NCBI GenBank assembly: GCA_964571815.1
Contig: CAZNDN010000057.1
Coordinates: forward strand, 1 to 24,209
Source: CAZNDN01 sp964571815
Lineage (GTDB): Bacteria; Fibrobacterota; Chitinivibrionia; Chitinivibrionales; WJKA01
DNA length: 24,209 nt
Direction of reading: 5' to 3'
Each line of letters starts with the position of its first letter. The first letter of the stretch is position 1. Below are positions 16,746 to 24,209 of the stretch, one piece after another. The notes below the pieces were generated by a model that worked only from the letters and a program-made list of their open reading frames with translations, did no database searches and was not told the origin of the DNA. The position numbers were made by a program, and so were the translations under genes.

Positions 16746-17893
16746 GGAAACCTCCTGTTGTTGAAAACGATCATGCCGTTATTGTCGATACCGGGGTGCC
16801 ACTGATTCGTCTCGTGATAGGCGATCGGATAACAGTCGCTGCCGTCGGGCTTCATGGAAAACAGGGTGTAGGAAGGAACGGGACGTCCGTGACATCTGCC
16901 GAAGATCTGCATGCGGCCCGTTCTCCGTTCCGAGAGAAAGACAATCCTTCCGTTGGGCAGCTCACACGGATCAAAATCGTTGAAGTACTCGCCGTCTTCA
17001 CCGGTAGTCAATTGTGTCAGCCCGGTCCCGTCGACATTCACCTTGAAAAGGTCGTAGGTGGTGGAATCGCCCCAGGAGCAACGGAATCCTCCTTCCGCTT
17101 CGGTCCAGGCAAAGAAGATGGTCGTACCGTCGTAGGAAAGCTCCGGTGAAAGGAAAGCCCCGCCGCGCAGGTCGGTACCGGCACGAGGACCCGATTCCAC
17201 CGGACCGGTCAACACTTCTCTGCGCTGAGGGTTTTCACCGAAAGCGTCTTCCAGGATAGAGAGCCCCCCTCCCTTCTTGGCTCTGCAGCCGAAGTACCGG
17301 TCGCACATGTGCCAGCCGCCTCCCCACGGAGAGTGTTCTACGAAAAGCAGCTTGTCGATTCCTTCGAGCAATGGATTGGAAAAGGCGATCTCCCGACGCA
17401 CGGCGCATGCTTCATAGTACAGGTTCTTTCGTGCTTCCCTGTTTGACGGAGCGACGGAGGCGCTCTGTGTTTTCAGGGCGTTGAACTGCTGCTCCTGTGC
17501 GCTCAGGTCAGGGGCGCCGGGACGGACCTTCAGATAGTTGAGCAACGCTTCGGTCCGACGCAGAACCACGGCCAGGGCATCGGGCTCGTTCTCATGAACG
17601 AGCGCATGATCATCATGGCAGTACCCTTCGATAAGAAAGACGTTCCAGGTGTGGGTCCCCTTTTCTATAAATGACATCAACCCGCCGTCGGAGTGAAAGC
17701 TCTGATTCAGGGTACCACCCGCATCGCACACTTCCTGAATGCGATCGTAGTCGAGATCCCGGAAGTTGTCATAGGTCGCCTGCGGAGCGATGACGGCCGG
17801 TGACATTGAGGACGCCCACAGTATGATGAGGCCCGGTGCCGGAGCAGTGCAGAGTCGCCGCACGAGAGTGGTCAAGGTGAAGGATTCCGTCAT
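16742..17893 (-). CDS. Gene G: truncated HzsA-related protein
   Basis: 383 residues from ATG 17893, with SD GGAGAGGAAACA. It is a clear paralogue of the first 376 residues of gene H: shared blocks include LLNYLK, AFSNPLL, DKLLFVE, LSPELSYDG, DFDPCELP, SYTLFSMKPDG and DNNGMIV. After DNNGMIV similarity ends at once. The last six codons (NNRRFP, then TGA) are simply the ribosome-binding leader of gene F read in frame, AGG AGG included. About 600 residues are missing, including the CxxCH heme site and the sorting tail. The stop overlaps the GTG of gene F. An N-terminal hydrophobic segment suggests export. It could be a decayed remnant retained because it couples translation of F, or a shortened propeller protein with its own role. 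Confidence 0.85.
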   Translation of the reverse strand: MTESFTLTTLVRRLCTAPAPGLIILWASSMSPAVIAPQATYDNFRDLDYDRIQEVCDAGGTLNQSFHSDGGLMSFIEKGTHTWNVFLIEGYCHDDHALVHENEPDALAVVLRRTEALLNYLKVRPGAPDLSAQEQQFNALKTQSASVAPSNREARKNLYYEACAVRREIAFSNPLLEGIDKLLFVEHSPWGGGWHMCDRYFGCRAKKGGGLSILEDAFGENPQRREVLTGPVESGPRAGTDLRGGAFLSPELSYDGTTIFFAWTEAEGGFRCSWGDSTTYDLFKVNVDGTGLTQLTTGEDGEYFNDFDPCELPNGRIVFLSERRTGRMQIFGRCHGRPVPSYTLFSMKPDGSDCYPIAYHETNQWHPGIDNNGMIVFNNRRFP

Positions 17894-18160
17894 TGTTTCC
17901 TCTCCGGTGGCGCCGGGCTATGCCTCCGCCCGGCAGTCCGGCGCATACTTCCGGGTCGGGTGCCTGCCCGTGTGGAGATGCCGGCGATCATCATGACCCT
18001 GCTTCAGAGGCCGGAAACGGCAATGAGACGCGCCGGCCGGGGTTTCACGTGTCCGCGCACCCCGCACACGCGGCCGTCACAGCCGCATACGCAGGAACAT
18101 AACAGCAAGATCATTGCGGGTCGACGCGTAATGATTTATGGAATTCATCATTGCTTGTAC

Positions 18161-18172
18161 ATAGCTAATGCA
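18161..18172 (-). promoter_or_regulatory. Shared 12-bp element upstream of gene G
   Basis: Plus-strand ATAGCTAATGCA, one base different from the other three copies. The preceding GTAC is shared with the copy upstream of gene D. It lies about 270 bp from the G start codon. Confidence 0.45.
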
Positions 18173-18240
18173 ACAGATCACACTTGGCCGCGAATCTGTT
18201 CCCTTGTGTGCGGGGGGGGCTGTCGCCCCGGCCGGCCGGG

Positions 18241-18295
18241 CTCATTACGCGGTATTTCAAACGGGGGGTAATGCTGAAATACGCGATGCAATGAG
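18241..18295. repeat. Interrupted palindrome
   Basis: CTCATT at 18241-18246 pairs with AATGAG at 18290-18295. Inside it, CGCG-G-TATTTCA at 18248-18259 pairs with TGAAATACGCG at 18275-18285, with one bulged base. The loop is about 15 bases and G-rich. No T-tract follows on either strand, so it is not a standard terminator. A structured RNA end or a palindromic intergenic repeat are possible. Confidence 0.5.
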
Positions 18296-18532
18296 AAACC
18301 GCGGCCGCGAGGCGACATTCAATCTCGTTGGTGGGTTCGTTCGCCCCGCGCACCGACCGATTTTTGTGGGATGACGGTAAACAATTTATCCTCCGGAAAC
18401 GCCATGTCCGGGAGTCCGGGCGGCATTTCCGCGGACAAGCGGACCGCACAGACTAACAGAACAATCATAAATCAACAGAAGTCTTACATACAGAACCTCG
18501 CTGTTTTGCACAGCATGAGTAGCTGTTCCTGT

Positions 18533-21478
18533 TCAGTATTTCGCGTGCAGTACAGAAATCATCCGGGAAAGCGTGCTTGTTCTGGAGGTCACTTGAATCA
18601 CAAACGTCCCGTTCGGCAAATTCCCCGGCGACAACACTTCCGGGTTTTCGTTACCAGCGAGAGCATATTCATTCTTTTTTCTGCCCGCGGGACTGAAAAT
18701 TGTCACGGTGACCGGTTCCCTCACGGGATTATGCACGACGATCCGCGATCCGCTGAGCGAAAGCGATACACCGTGCCGGGGCGTCATGGACTCGCGTGCG
18801 GATCTCGCCATGGATACCGGTGGCCCGCTCTCAACGCCGAGTGGATTTGCGGGATCCAGATCCACCTCCGGCCAGACCACTTCACCGGCTTTCGCTTTCG
18901 CGGTATCGTTGTACCATCCCTTGCGCATGGTTGCACAGTCGAGCCACATGATGAGTCGATGAAACTGCTCTTCGGTTACGGTCCCGTTCTTGTACTTCTC
19001 CAGCAGTTCTTTTCCCAGGTCCGAATCATGTGCACCAACCTTTCCCGGCATGGAGAATGAGGAGCTGTTCGGATGCCAGCCCCGCTTGTGGATCTCGGCA
19101 TATTCCGTGGGATAGCCGAGTTCGGCGAGCACCGGTTGTGCAAGAAGGTAGTAGTTGAAGGGGACAGCACCCTTTGTCGGGTCGGTGAAGTGCCCGGGAA
19201 ACTCCTCGTGCAGTTCCGAGGGCTCGCGCTGCAGCGCGAGCGGTGTTGACGGCAGCGGAGGGATTGCTTTCCACTTGTCTTCATGGCATCCCAGGCAGGA
19301 AAGATGTTCCCCGCTGTGGACGTAGGTGACCGATTTCATGCTCTGTATGGCCATCTGGTTTTCATCGAGCGCCTGGAAGTAGATTGGCTTATGAATCGGC
19401 GCTTCGCAATAGACACTTCCGTCTTCCTCGACCGGTACAATACCCAGCGACATGCGGGCGGTTGCCATGTGGAAGCCTGCCGCATGCATGCCGTGACTTC
19501 GAATCCAGGGAATGAATTGCACAATCCGCATCCATTTGATTTTTCTCTCCTCCTCCACCCCCTCGGGCCAGGGAAACGGTGACATTTCATAAATATTCTG
19601 GACGCTGATAACCGCTTTGGGGCCCTTGGGATCGCGATCCTCCCCCTCATTTGTTTTGTCGGCCAGGACCGGGGGTTTGGGTCGCGGTTGAAAGGGCATG
19701 GGATCGAGCGGCCTGAACCCTTGCGCCTCATGGCTCGTCTCGTCCTTGTCCCGGGTCAGCGTATAGAGCGGGATCCTGTTGCCGAACCTGTCAAGCAGTA
19801 TGATACTTTTCCAGTGATTACACAGATAGAAATCTTCACTGAGAGGCCACGCGGTGGCGTATGCTCCGGTCCTGTAATAAATGTCATACCTGCTTTTGAG
19901 TCCGTCGGGATAGGGCCTGCCCCAGAGGTCAACATCCTTCTCATCGCCGAACGAGTTTTCCGTTTCGGGAAAGAGACAATTCGGGGTAATCCGTTTCACC
20001 TGCGACATAATGCCGTCATCTTCAATGCGCGTATCGATCATTATCAGCGAACCAACGGCAACACCGTGGTGGGCCGCCGCGGTCGAAACGTATTTGTGCG
20101 AACCCGGAATCGCGCGGATGTTCATCTCCATATTGGCGTGCAGCCCCGAACCTCCCTTATGACCGCTCTTTCCTCCCAACTTCAGACCGTCGATAATGGG
20201 GAGTGAATAGAGGTCTCCCGCGTCCCACATGCTGACGTAGGGGTGGGGGTAATTTCCATGGGGCGCGCGCGGGTCGCGTCCGTCGGGAAAGCAGTACCAG
20301 AAGTGGTGCGCGATATCCGAAGCCCGGTCAACATAGTCCCAGCGAGTGTAGACTATCATGCCGTTATTGTCGACACTCGGGTGCCATTCATGGGTTTCGT
20401 GGTAGCTGATGGGGTATATATCGCCGCCGTCCGGTTTCATGGAAAAAAGCGTGTAGCTGGGCCGCTCTCCTCCACATCGCAGATAGAGAAAGTACGGCGC
20501 TCCGCGACGGGTGGAAAGGAATACCACTCTTCCGCCGGGAAGCTCACACGGATCGAAGTCATTGTACGGACCAAAGGTCAACTGCCGCAATCCGGTACCG
20601 TCACTGTTGACGCGGAATACATGATAGCTGTTGCCCGCGTCAAACTTATCGTCCCCGTTCTTGGCGCACCAGGCAAAGTATACGGTCCGACCGTCGTACG
20701 ACAGTTCGGGTGAGAGGAAGATGCCGTCTTCGAGCTTCTTTCCCTGAAACGGCCCGTTTTCCGCTATGCTGTTTTCAAGAAGATCGCGGAGCCGCGGCTC
20801 CGGACCGAGCGCGTCTTCGAGGATATACATCCGTCCACCGGTATTATCGTTTTTGAATCCGTGGAACTGGGAACACATGTGGAGCTCCCTGCCCAGATAG
20901 TCGAATTCCACGAAGAGCAGCTTGTCGAAATCAAGCAACGGATTGGAGAAGGCGATTCGCCGCCGAAGTTCACATGCCTGGAAATAGAGTTGTTTACGTT
21001 GTGCAATGTTGGACACCGCAACCGCCGAGCATTGAGTTTGGAGTTGGGAGAACGCTGTCTCCAGTTCGCCGAGATCGGGCGTCTCCGGCATTGCCTTGAG
21101 GTGGTTGAGAAGTGCATCCGTTCTGCGCAGCACCACGTCCAGGGCGTCACGGTCGGTTTCCTGTACCAGAGCATGGTGGTCAAATACCTGCTCGGGTCTC
21201 ACCACCTTGTCGAGCGTAACCGTTTGACCATCCCATCCACGTCGCATGAAACTCTTCTTGTACCTTCCATCTCCCACAAAATGGGTTTGGTTGAGCGTCC
21301 CTCCCTGGGAGACGATATACTGGAGCTTGCTGTACTCGCTCTCGCGATAATTCAGCACATCCTGTTGAGCACTCGTAACGTGGGCGTCTCGAGTGCTTGC
21401 CGGTGACCCGACGGAACCAACGGACAACGAAAGAATCCAGAAAAGAGAGATGAGTCTGTCGAGAGCATTTGTCTTCAT
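18533..21478 (-). CDS. Gene H: HzsA-related protein with one c-type heme site and sorting tail
   Basis: 981 residues from ATG 21478, preceded by AAGGGGGGCCTC. A signal peptide spans about residues 1-24. The first ~400 residues form a propeller-like region (LSPELSYDGRTVYFAW, SYTLFSMKPDGGDIYPISYH). A C-terminal HzsA-type block contains GIVPVEEDGSVYCEAP, IYFQALDENQMAIQSMKS and the heme site C728-LG-CH732. These blocks mark the 'HzsA-related' family, relatives of the hydrazine synthase alpha subunit that are widespread outside anammox bacteria and have unknown substrates. Only one CxxCH motif is seen in the protein, so hydrazine chemistry is not implied. Residues about 901-981 are a good sorting-type tail (VHNPVREPVTVTIFSPAGR, then NGTFVIQV). 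The gene stands alone, downstream of its own copy of the shared upstream block, and is the intact paralogue of gene G. Confidence 0.88.
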   Translation of the reverse strand: MKTNALDRLISLFWILSLSVGSVGSPASTRDAHVTSAQQDVLNYRESEYSKLQYIVSQGGTLNQTHFVGDGRYKKSFMRRGWDGQTVTLDKVVRPEQVFDHHALVQETDRDALDVVLRRTDALLNHLKAMPETPDLGELETAFSQLQTQCSAVAVSNIAQRKQLYFQACELRRRIAFSNPLLDFDKLLFVEFDYLGRELHMCSQFHGFKNDNTGGRMYILEDALGPEPRLRDLLENSIAENGPFQGKKLEDGIFLSPELSYDGRTVYFAWCAKNGDDKFDAGNSYHVFRVNSDGTGLRQLTFGPYNDFDPCELPGGRVVFLSTRRGAPYFLYLRCGGERPSYTLFSMKPDGGDIYPISYHETHEWHPSVDNNGMIVYTRWDYVDRASDIAHHFWYCFPDGRDPRAPHGNYPHPYVSMWDAGDLYSLPIIDGLKLGGKSGHKGGSGLHANMEMNIRAIPGSHKYVSTAAAHHGVAVGSLIMIDTRIEDDGIMSQVKRITPNCLFPETENSFGDEKDVDLWGRPYPDGLKSRYDIYYRTGAYATAWPLSEDFYLCNHWKSIILLDRFGNRIPLYTLTRDKDETSHEAQGFRPLDPMPFQPRPKPPVLADKTNEGEDRDPKGPKAVISVQNIYEMSPFPWPEGVEEERKIKWMRIVQFIPWIRSHGMHAAGFHMATARMSLGIVPVEEDGSVYCEAPIHKPIYFQALDENQMAIQSMKSVTYVHSGEHLSCLGCHEDKWKAIPPLPSTPLALQREPSELHEEFPGHFTDPTKGAVPFNYYLLAQPVLAELGYPTEYAEIHKRGWHPNSSSFSMPGKVGAHDSDLGKELLEKYKNGTVTEEQFHRLIMWLDCATMRKGWYNDTAKAKAGEVVWPEVDLDPANPLGVESGPPVSMARSARESMTPRHGVSLSLSGSRIVVHNPVREPVTVTIFSPAGRKKNEYALAGNENPEVLSPGNLPNGTFVIQVTSRTSTLSRMISVLHAKY

Positions 21479-21586
21479 GAGGCCCCCCTTTGTCTTCCTC
21501 GATTGAAATGATGCTCACACGGAAACAAGCCGTGAAACAGTGCTCGGTCGAGACTGGACGCGCAGAATGTTAACGCCTCAACGCAA

Positions 21587-21747
21587 GCCGTCCCCCGCAG
21601 CACACGTCGGCGTAGCTTCGCCCCAAGAACCAATGTAAGCACGTGCGAAAGCAGTAAAGGCCTTAATTTGATTACTATATTTACACCAACGTTGATATAT
21701 AGCTCATGCATGTGATGTTTGTTTTCGATGCATTTCTATTCTTCATA
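21587..21747 (-). repeat. Copy 1 of duplicated upstream block
   Basis: Aligns over about 160 bp with 24051-24209, with roughly three-quarters of bases the same by eye. The most conserved part is ATTACTATATTTA, then CGTTGATATA, then AGCTCATGCATGTGATGTTT. It ends CTTCATA, as does the other copy, where the window stops. It lies upstream of gene H and includes the shared 12-bp element. Confidence 0.75.
21699..21710 (-). promoter_or_regulatory. Shared 12-bp element upstream of gene H
   Basis: Plus-strand ATAGCTCATGCA, about 220 bp from the H start codon. It overlaps an 8-bp palindrome CATGCATG that is also present in the copy upstream of gene I. Confidence 0.5.
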
Positions 21748-22061
21748 GTATTGTTCGTGCTCCGTGCGTGCGGCTTGTTCACGAAGCGGTGCGCCGGCGC
21801 CTGCCGATCCTGCCGTCCATACGGGCCGTCGCGGGTGTTTCGGGTGTCTCCAAACAACTATCCCCTGTACCGTTGAGGGTGACCTGCTCGCGGATTTCGT
21901 GTGTGCCGGGATTGAGACTGCCGGAGACGGGAAGGAAGATGACCGCCGTGAATACGACGGTCATTATTGAAGCGTCAGTTGGGTAGGGTCCTCGTCTTGT
22001 CGGTACGCACTACCCTCTCTTTCCATGCACGCTTCATTCCGTAAGAGGAACCGGGCTTCTT

Positions 22062-23807
22062 TCATTTATCCGAAGAAACAATGTAGATTCCGCGGAAGAT
22101 CCGACTGTTTCGTGTGGATGAAAGGCCTGCTCGCTGCGCGGGGACTTTCGAACCGCGAATCGTATAGACGCAGCGCTGTGCGTTTTCATGATACCGTGAT
22201 TCAGTACCCGTACGATCGCTCAGAAAGCGCACATCAAGGCGCGTACCCCGAAGATGTGTCGTCGCGAGGCCGGGCGGTTCATGTGATGAAATCGATACCA
22301 CAGTGCCGGTAGAAAACCTGCTGGTAAACGTTTCGGCCGTGGCGTTTCCTACATAGTCGGTTACCCCGCCGGCCGGGACAACAACCTCGTAGGTTGTCCC
22401 CGTTTTCAACGGTTCATCCGGCGAGAAGTTGACAATCGATTTGTAGAAGCTGTACTTGCCGGGAAGCGCATCTCCCCCTTCTTCTCTGAGCATAACACTG
22501 CCGGTCGATACCGATGTTGCGTCAACAGCATCGGTGAAGGTCAATCCAACGCGGCTGGTCACGGCTTGATTTGTCTCGCCGTCGGCGGGAACAACCATAT
22601 TCACTTCCGGAGGAGTGTTGTCGGGCTCGGCCTGGTGAGGAGCAATGAATATTCCCTGATAGTGGTCTTCACTGGCGCCCACCAGGAGATTGCCGAATAC
22701 GTTAGGGTAGTCGAGATCGTAGTGGTGGTGGTTGTTTTCGCTGTCGCCGCCGGGCTTCGTGTACGGTCCAGTCTTTCCTATCGACGTTTCTGTCTCGAGG
22801 TCCCATTTGAAGATGCCGAAATATGACCCACCGAAGAACAGGTGCCCGTCCTGCGTGTCGACTCCGCCGGAAGAACAATGCCCATGGGAGGGACCATCGG
22901 GATCATGGTTGATACACTCGACATCGCGCTCGAACGTACTCCTGTGTTTCATGTCGGCCGGGTTGGAAATATCCCAGACTTCAACCCTTTCGCCTGAACG
23001 AAACAGTCTATTGCCGTTCACCCATACCTGCCATCCACTCGCTTCCTTACCCTTTGTTTCAGAGTCAAACAGCATCGGGTTGGTCGGATCGCTGATATCA
23101 TAGATTGCTATTCCTCTCCCGTTATAGTTGCCCGTGATCAACAGATTTCCCACGACCTGGATATTGCCTTGCCCGAAGCCGACATCGAGCCGGTGCACCG
23201 CTTCGGGGTTGGCCGGGTCATGCACATCAATGATATCGATTCCGACGTTACGCATGGAGGAATACAGATAAGGCGCCTGCCACGCAACGCCGATCGGGAA
23301 GCCAAAGCCGCCACGCCTGGGCTCCAGATCACCCGGGTTATGTGGATACGGAAGCGACACGGTTCCCACATGAACCGGATTGGTATGATCGGCGTAGTCC
23401 CAGATCTCCAGAAAGTTGGTATCCATGACAGCAGCATGTACACCACCGTATCCCGTCGTGAAACCCCACCCATCATTCTCAATCGTCTGTTTCCTTGGTG
23501 AGAAACGATGTGTCGCCACCACCTTCGGCGTGTTGTAGGGATCGGACAGATCGAAGAAACTCAGTGCGTCCTTACCCGCCATGGCAACATACCCGTTCAT
23601 GAGGACCGCGTAGGTGGGATTGTCAACCCACCCCGAATCGTCAAACTGGCTGTCATACCGGCCCATAGAACGCCGTTGAGAAATGACTTCAAACACGTCC
23701 TCTTCAGGATACGCCTGGTTTGCCAGTCCAACAGGTGGCTCCGCCTGCACGGAACACACCACCAAACCCAGAAGCAGAACACTTCCCCTCACAGCAAAAT
23801 GTTTCAT
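22062..23807 (-). CDS. Gene I: LVIVD-repeat propeller protein with Big_5 domain and C-terminal tail
   Basis: 581 residues from ATG 23807, preceded by GAGGGGGGCAGT; the frame extends to 23972 without a signal. Signal peptide 1-22 (VQA|E). The main domain has LVIVD-type repeats: NVGIDIIDVHDPANPEAVHR, GRGIAIYDISDPTNPMLFD and ERVEVWDISNPADMKHR, each with the D-x-x-x-P-x-x-P turn of that propeller family. A His-rich stretch ENNHHHYDLDYP follows. A bacterial Ig-like Big_5 domain comes next (DNTPPEVNMVVPADGE through FTSRFSTG). The last ~70 residues are a diverged sorting-type tail (VYTIRGSKV, then GIYIV). LVIVD proteins are secreted propellers of unknown binding role. Its upstream block is shared with gene H, suggesting joint control. 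Confidence 0.85.
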   Translation of the reverse strand: MKHFAVRGSVLLLGLVVCSVQAEPPVGLANQAYPEEDVFEVISQRRSMGRYDSQFDDSGWVDNPTYAVLMNGYVAMAGKDALSFFDLSDPYNTPKVVATHRFSPRKQTIENDGWGFTTGYGGVHAAVMDTNFLEIWDYADHTNPVHVGTVSLPYPHNPGDLEPRRGGFGFPIGVAWQAPYLYSSMRNVGIDIIDVHDPANPEAVHRLDVGFGQGNIQVVGNLLITGNYNGRGIAIYDISDPTNPMLFDSETKGKEASGWQVWVNGNRLFRSGERVEVWDISNPADMKHRSTFERDVECINHDPDGPSHGHCSSGGVDTQDGHLFFGGSYFGIFKWDLETETSIGKTGPYTKPGGDSENNHHHYDLDYPNVFGNLLVGASEDHYQGIFIAPHQAEPDNTPPEVNMVVPADGETNQAVTSRVGLTFTDAVDATSVSTGSVMLREEGGDALPGKYSFYKSIVNFSPDEPLKTGTTYEVVVPAGGVTDYVGNATAETFTSRFSTGTVVSISSHEPPGLATTHLRGTRLDVRFLSDRTGTESRYHENAQRCVYTIRGSKVPAQRAGLSSTRNSRIFRGIYIVSSDK

Positions 23808-24050
23808 ACTGCCCCCCTCTCGTTGAAAGAAGATGAAAAATTCCCCCAACCCTGGAGCTTGATTAACCACGTGGAATCCGGCCGGGTCCACCCTGCTGGA
23901 CCACCTCTCCCGTTGCCGGATTTCCCGCGACATTACAAATGTCCACATGCGTCTGCCTGGGAACTTCCTCACCGAACCAGGAGAAGACGACCTTCTTCGC
24001 TCTCCTCCTCACACCCCTCCCCCTCCGAACGGGGCCTCGATACCATACAG

Positions 24051-24209
24051 GCCCCCCGCTGCGGCACAGGCCGGCGCGACTTCGCCCTGTAAAACCAATA
24101 TAAACGCGCTGGAAAGCAGCGGAGGTCTTGACTAAATTACTATATTTATACTAGCGTTGATATAGCTCATGCATGTGATGTTTGCTTTCAATGAATCGTT
24201 ATCTTCATA
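24051..24209 (-). repeat. Copy 2 of duplicated upstream block
   Basis: Diverged copy of 21587-21747, upstream of gene I. It is cut by the window end, so its full length is unknown. Confidence 0.75.
24162..24173 (-). promoter_or_regulatory. Shared 12-bp element upstream of gene I
   Basis: Plus-strand ATAGCTCATGCA, about 355 bp from the I start codon, inside copy 2 of the duplicated block. Confidence 0.5.

Larger units (their letters stand above)
17894..18532. promoter_or_regulatory. Upstream region of the G-F-E operon and 3' region of gene H
   Basis: About 640 bp without a supported gene. It holds the shared element at 18161-18172, a GC-rich small hairpin (GGGGC TGTC GCCCC at 18216-18229) and a larger interrupted palindrome at 18241-18295. 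The promoter for gene G should lie here. Short open frames on both strands carry no motif. Confidence 0.45.
21479..22061. promoter_or_regulatory. Upstream region of gene H
   Basis: About 580 bp without a supported gene. Positions about 21587-21747 are a diverged copy of the block upstream of gene I. Nearer gene I's 3' end, GGGTAG at 21981-21986 could pair with CTACCC at 22010-22015, but no T-tract follows. A 61-codon minus-strand frame at 21964-21779 has a hydrophobic start but no SD and no recognisable domain. Confidence 0.45.
23808..24209 (-). promoter_or_regulatory. Upstream region of gene I, to window end
   Basis: About 400 bp with no supported gene. The part from about 24051 to the end is copy 2 of the duplicated upstream block. 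The part nearer the gene is C/T-rich on the plus strand, that is purine-rich in the transcript leader. Short open frames lack any motif. Confidence 0.45.

Noticed and set aside
18216..18229. GC-rich hairpin considered as terminator of gene H
   Set aside because: Five-bp stem, about 300 bp from the stop codon and not followed by a T-tract on either strand.
18533..21478. Idea that the HzsA-related proteins indicate anammox metabolism
   Set aside because: Only one CxxCH motif is present, no beta/gamma hydrazine synthase subunits are near, and the family is widespread in non-anammox bacteria.
21779..21964. 61-codon minus-strand frame with hydrophobic start upstream of gene H
   Set aside because: No ribosome binding site, no recognisable domain and an Arg-rich low-complexity end; not enough to call a gene.
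22062..22300. Possible frameshift in the tail of gene I
   Set aside because: The tail is diverged, but strands resembling VYTIRGSKV and a final GIYIV remain in the same frame, so an intact though unusual tail is the simpler reading.
1..24209. CRISPR arrays, tRNA and rRNA genes
   Set aside because: No repeat-spacer series, cloverleaf or ribosomal RNA-like stretch was seen; the only regular repeat is the four-unit 23-bp series without spacers.

Overview
The window looks like part of a carbohydrate-degradation region from a bacterium of the Fibrobacteres-Chlorobi-Bacteroidetes (FCB) type. The case for this is that seven of the eleven minus-strand genes end in an 80-residue beta-sandwich tail resembling the type A sorting domain of the type IX secretion system (T9SS). 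Most starts carry a good Shine-Dalgarno (SD) sequence (often GGAGGT), which argues against Bacteroidia and would fit, for example, Fibrobacterota or a related candidate phylum. The exact phylum cannot be fixed from this sequence.

Layout. Positions 1-412 hold no gene but contain a four-unit, 23-bp direct repeat that resembles the end of an IS21-type element. Gene A (413-1648, minus) is a chimera: the Sec signal and Cys-rich carbohydrate-binding-like domain of gene C joined to the C-terminal half of the DUF362 protein B. A plus-strand pair (about 2051-2239 and 2236-2691) encodes a small helical protein and an AbiEii/DUF6036-like nucleotidyltransferase, with the look of a toxin-antitoxin or accessory module. 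Next, on the minus strand, comes a five-gene run read from 11950 down to 2731: a beta-helix polysaccharidase-like protein (D), the Cys-rich binding protein (C), a Tat-exported DUF362 protein (B) and two GH67 alpha-glucuronidases in tandem. The run points to glucuronoxylan or a related uronic-acid polysaccharide.

A second minus-strand operon (17893 to 12356) holds a truncated HzsA-related protein (G), a GH63/MGH1-like (alpha/alpha)6 glycosidase with a binding module (F) and a beta-propeller/FnIII protein (E). The genes are tightly coupled: G and F overlap, and only 7 bp separate F and E. Two further single genes follow: a full-length HzsA-related protein with one CxxCH heme site and a sorting tail (H, 21478-18533), and an LVIVD-repeat/Big_5 protein (I, 23807-22062).

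The minus-strand units starting with D, G, H and I each have a 12-bp element, ATAGCTCATGCA (one mismatch in G), about 150-360 bp upstream of the start codon. The units for H and I share a duplicated upstream block of about 160 bp. This suggests four co-regulated transcription units whose products go to the surface or periplasm. The locus also shows repeated duplication followed by deletion: GH67 twice, the HzsA-related gene twice (one truncated) and the C-B pair twice (one collapsed into a chimera).
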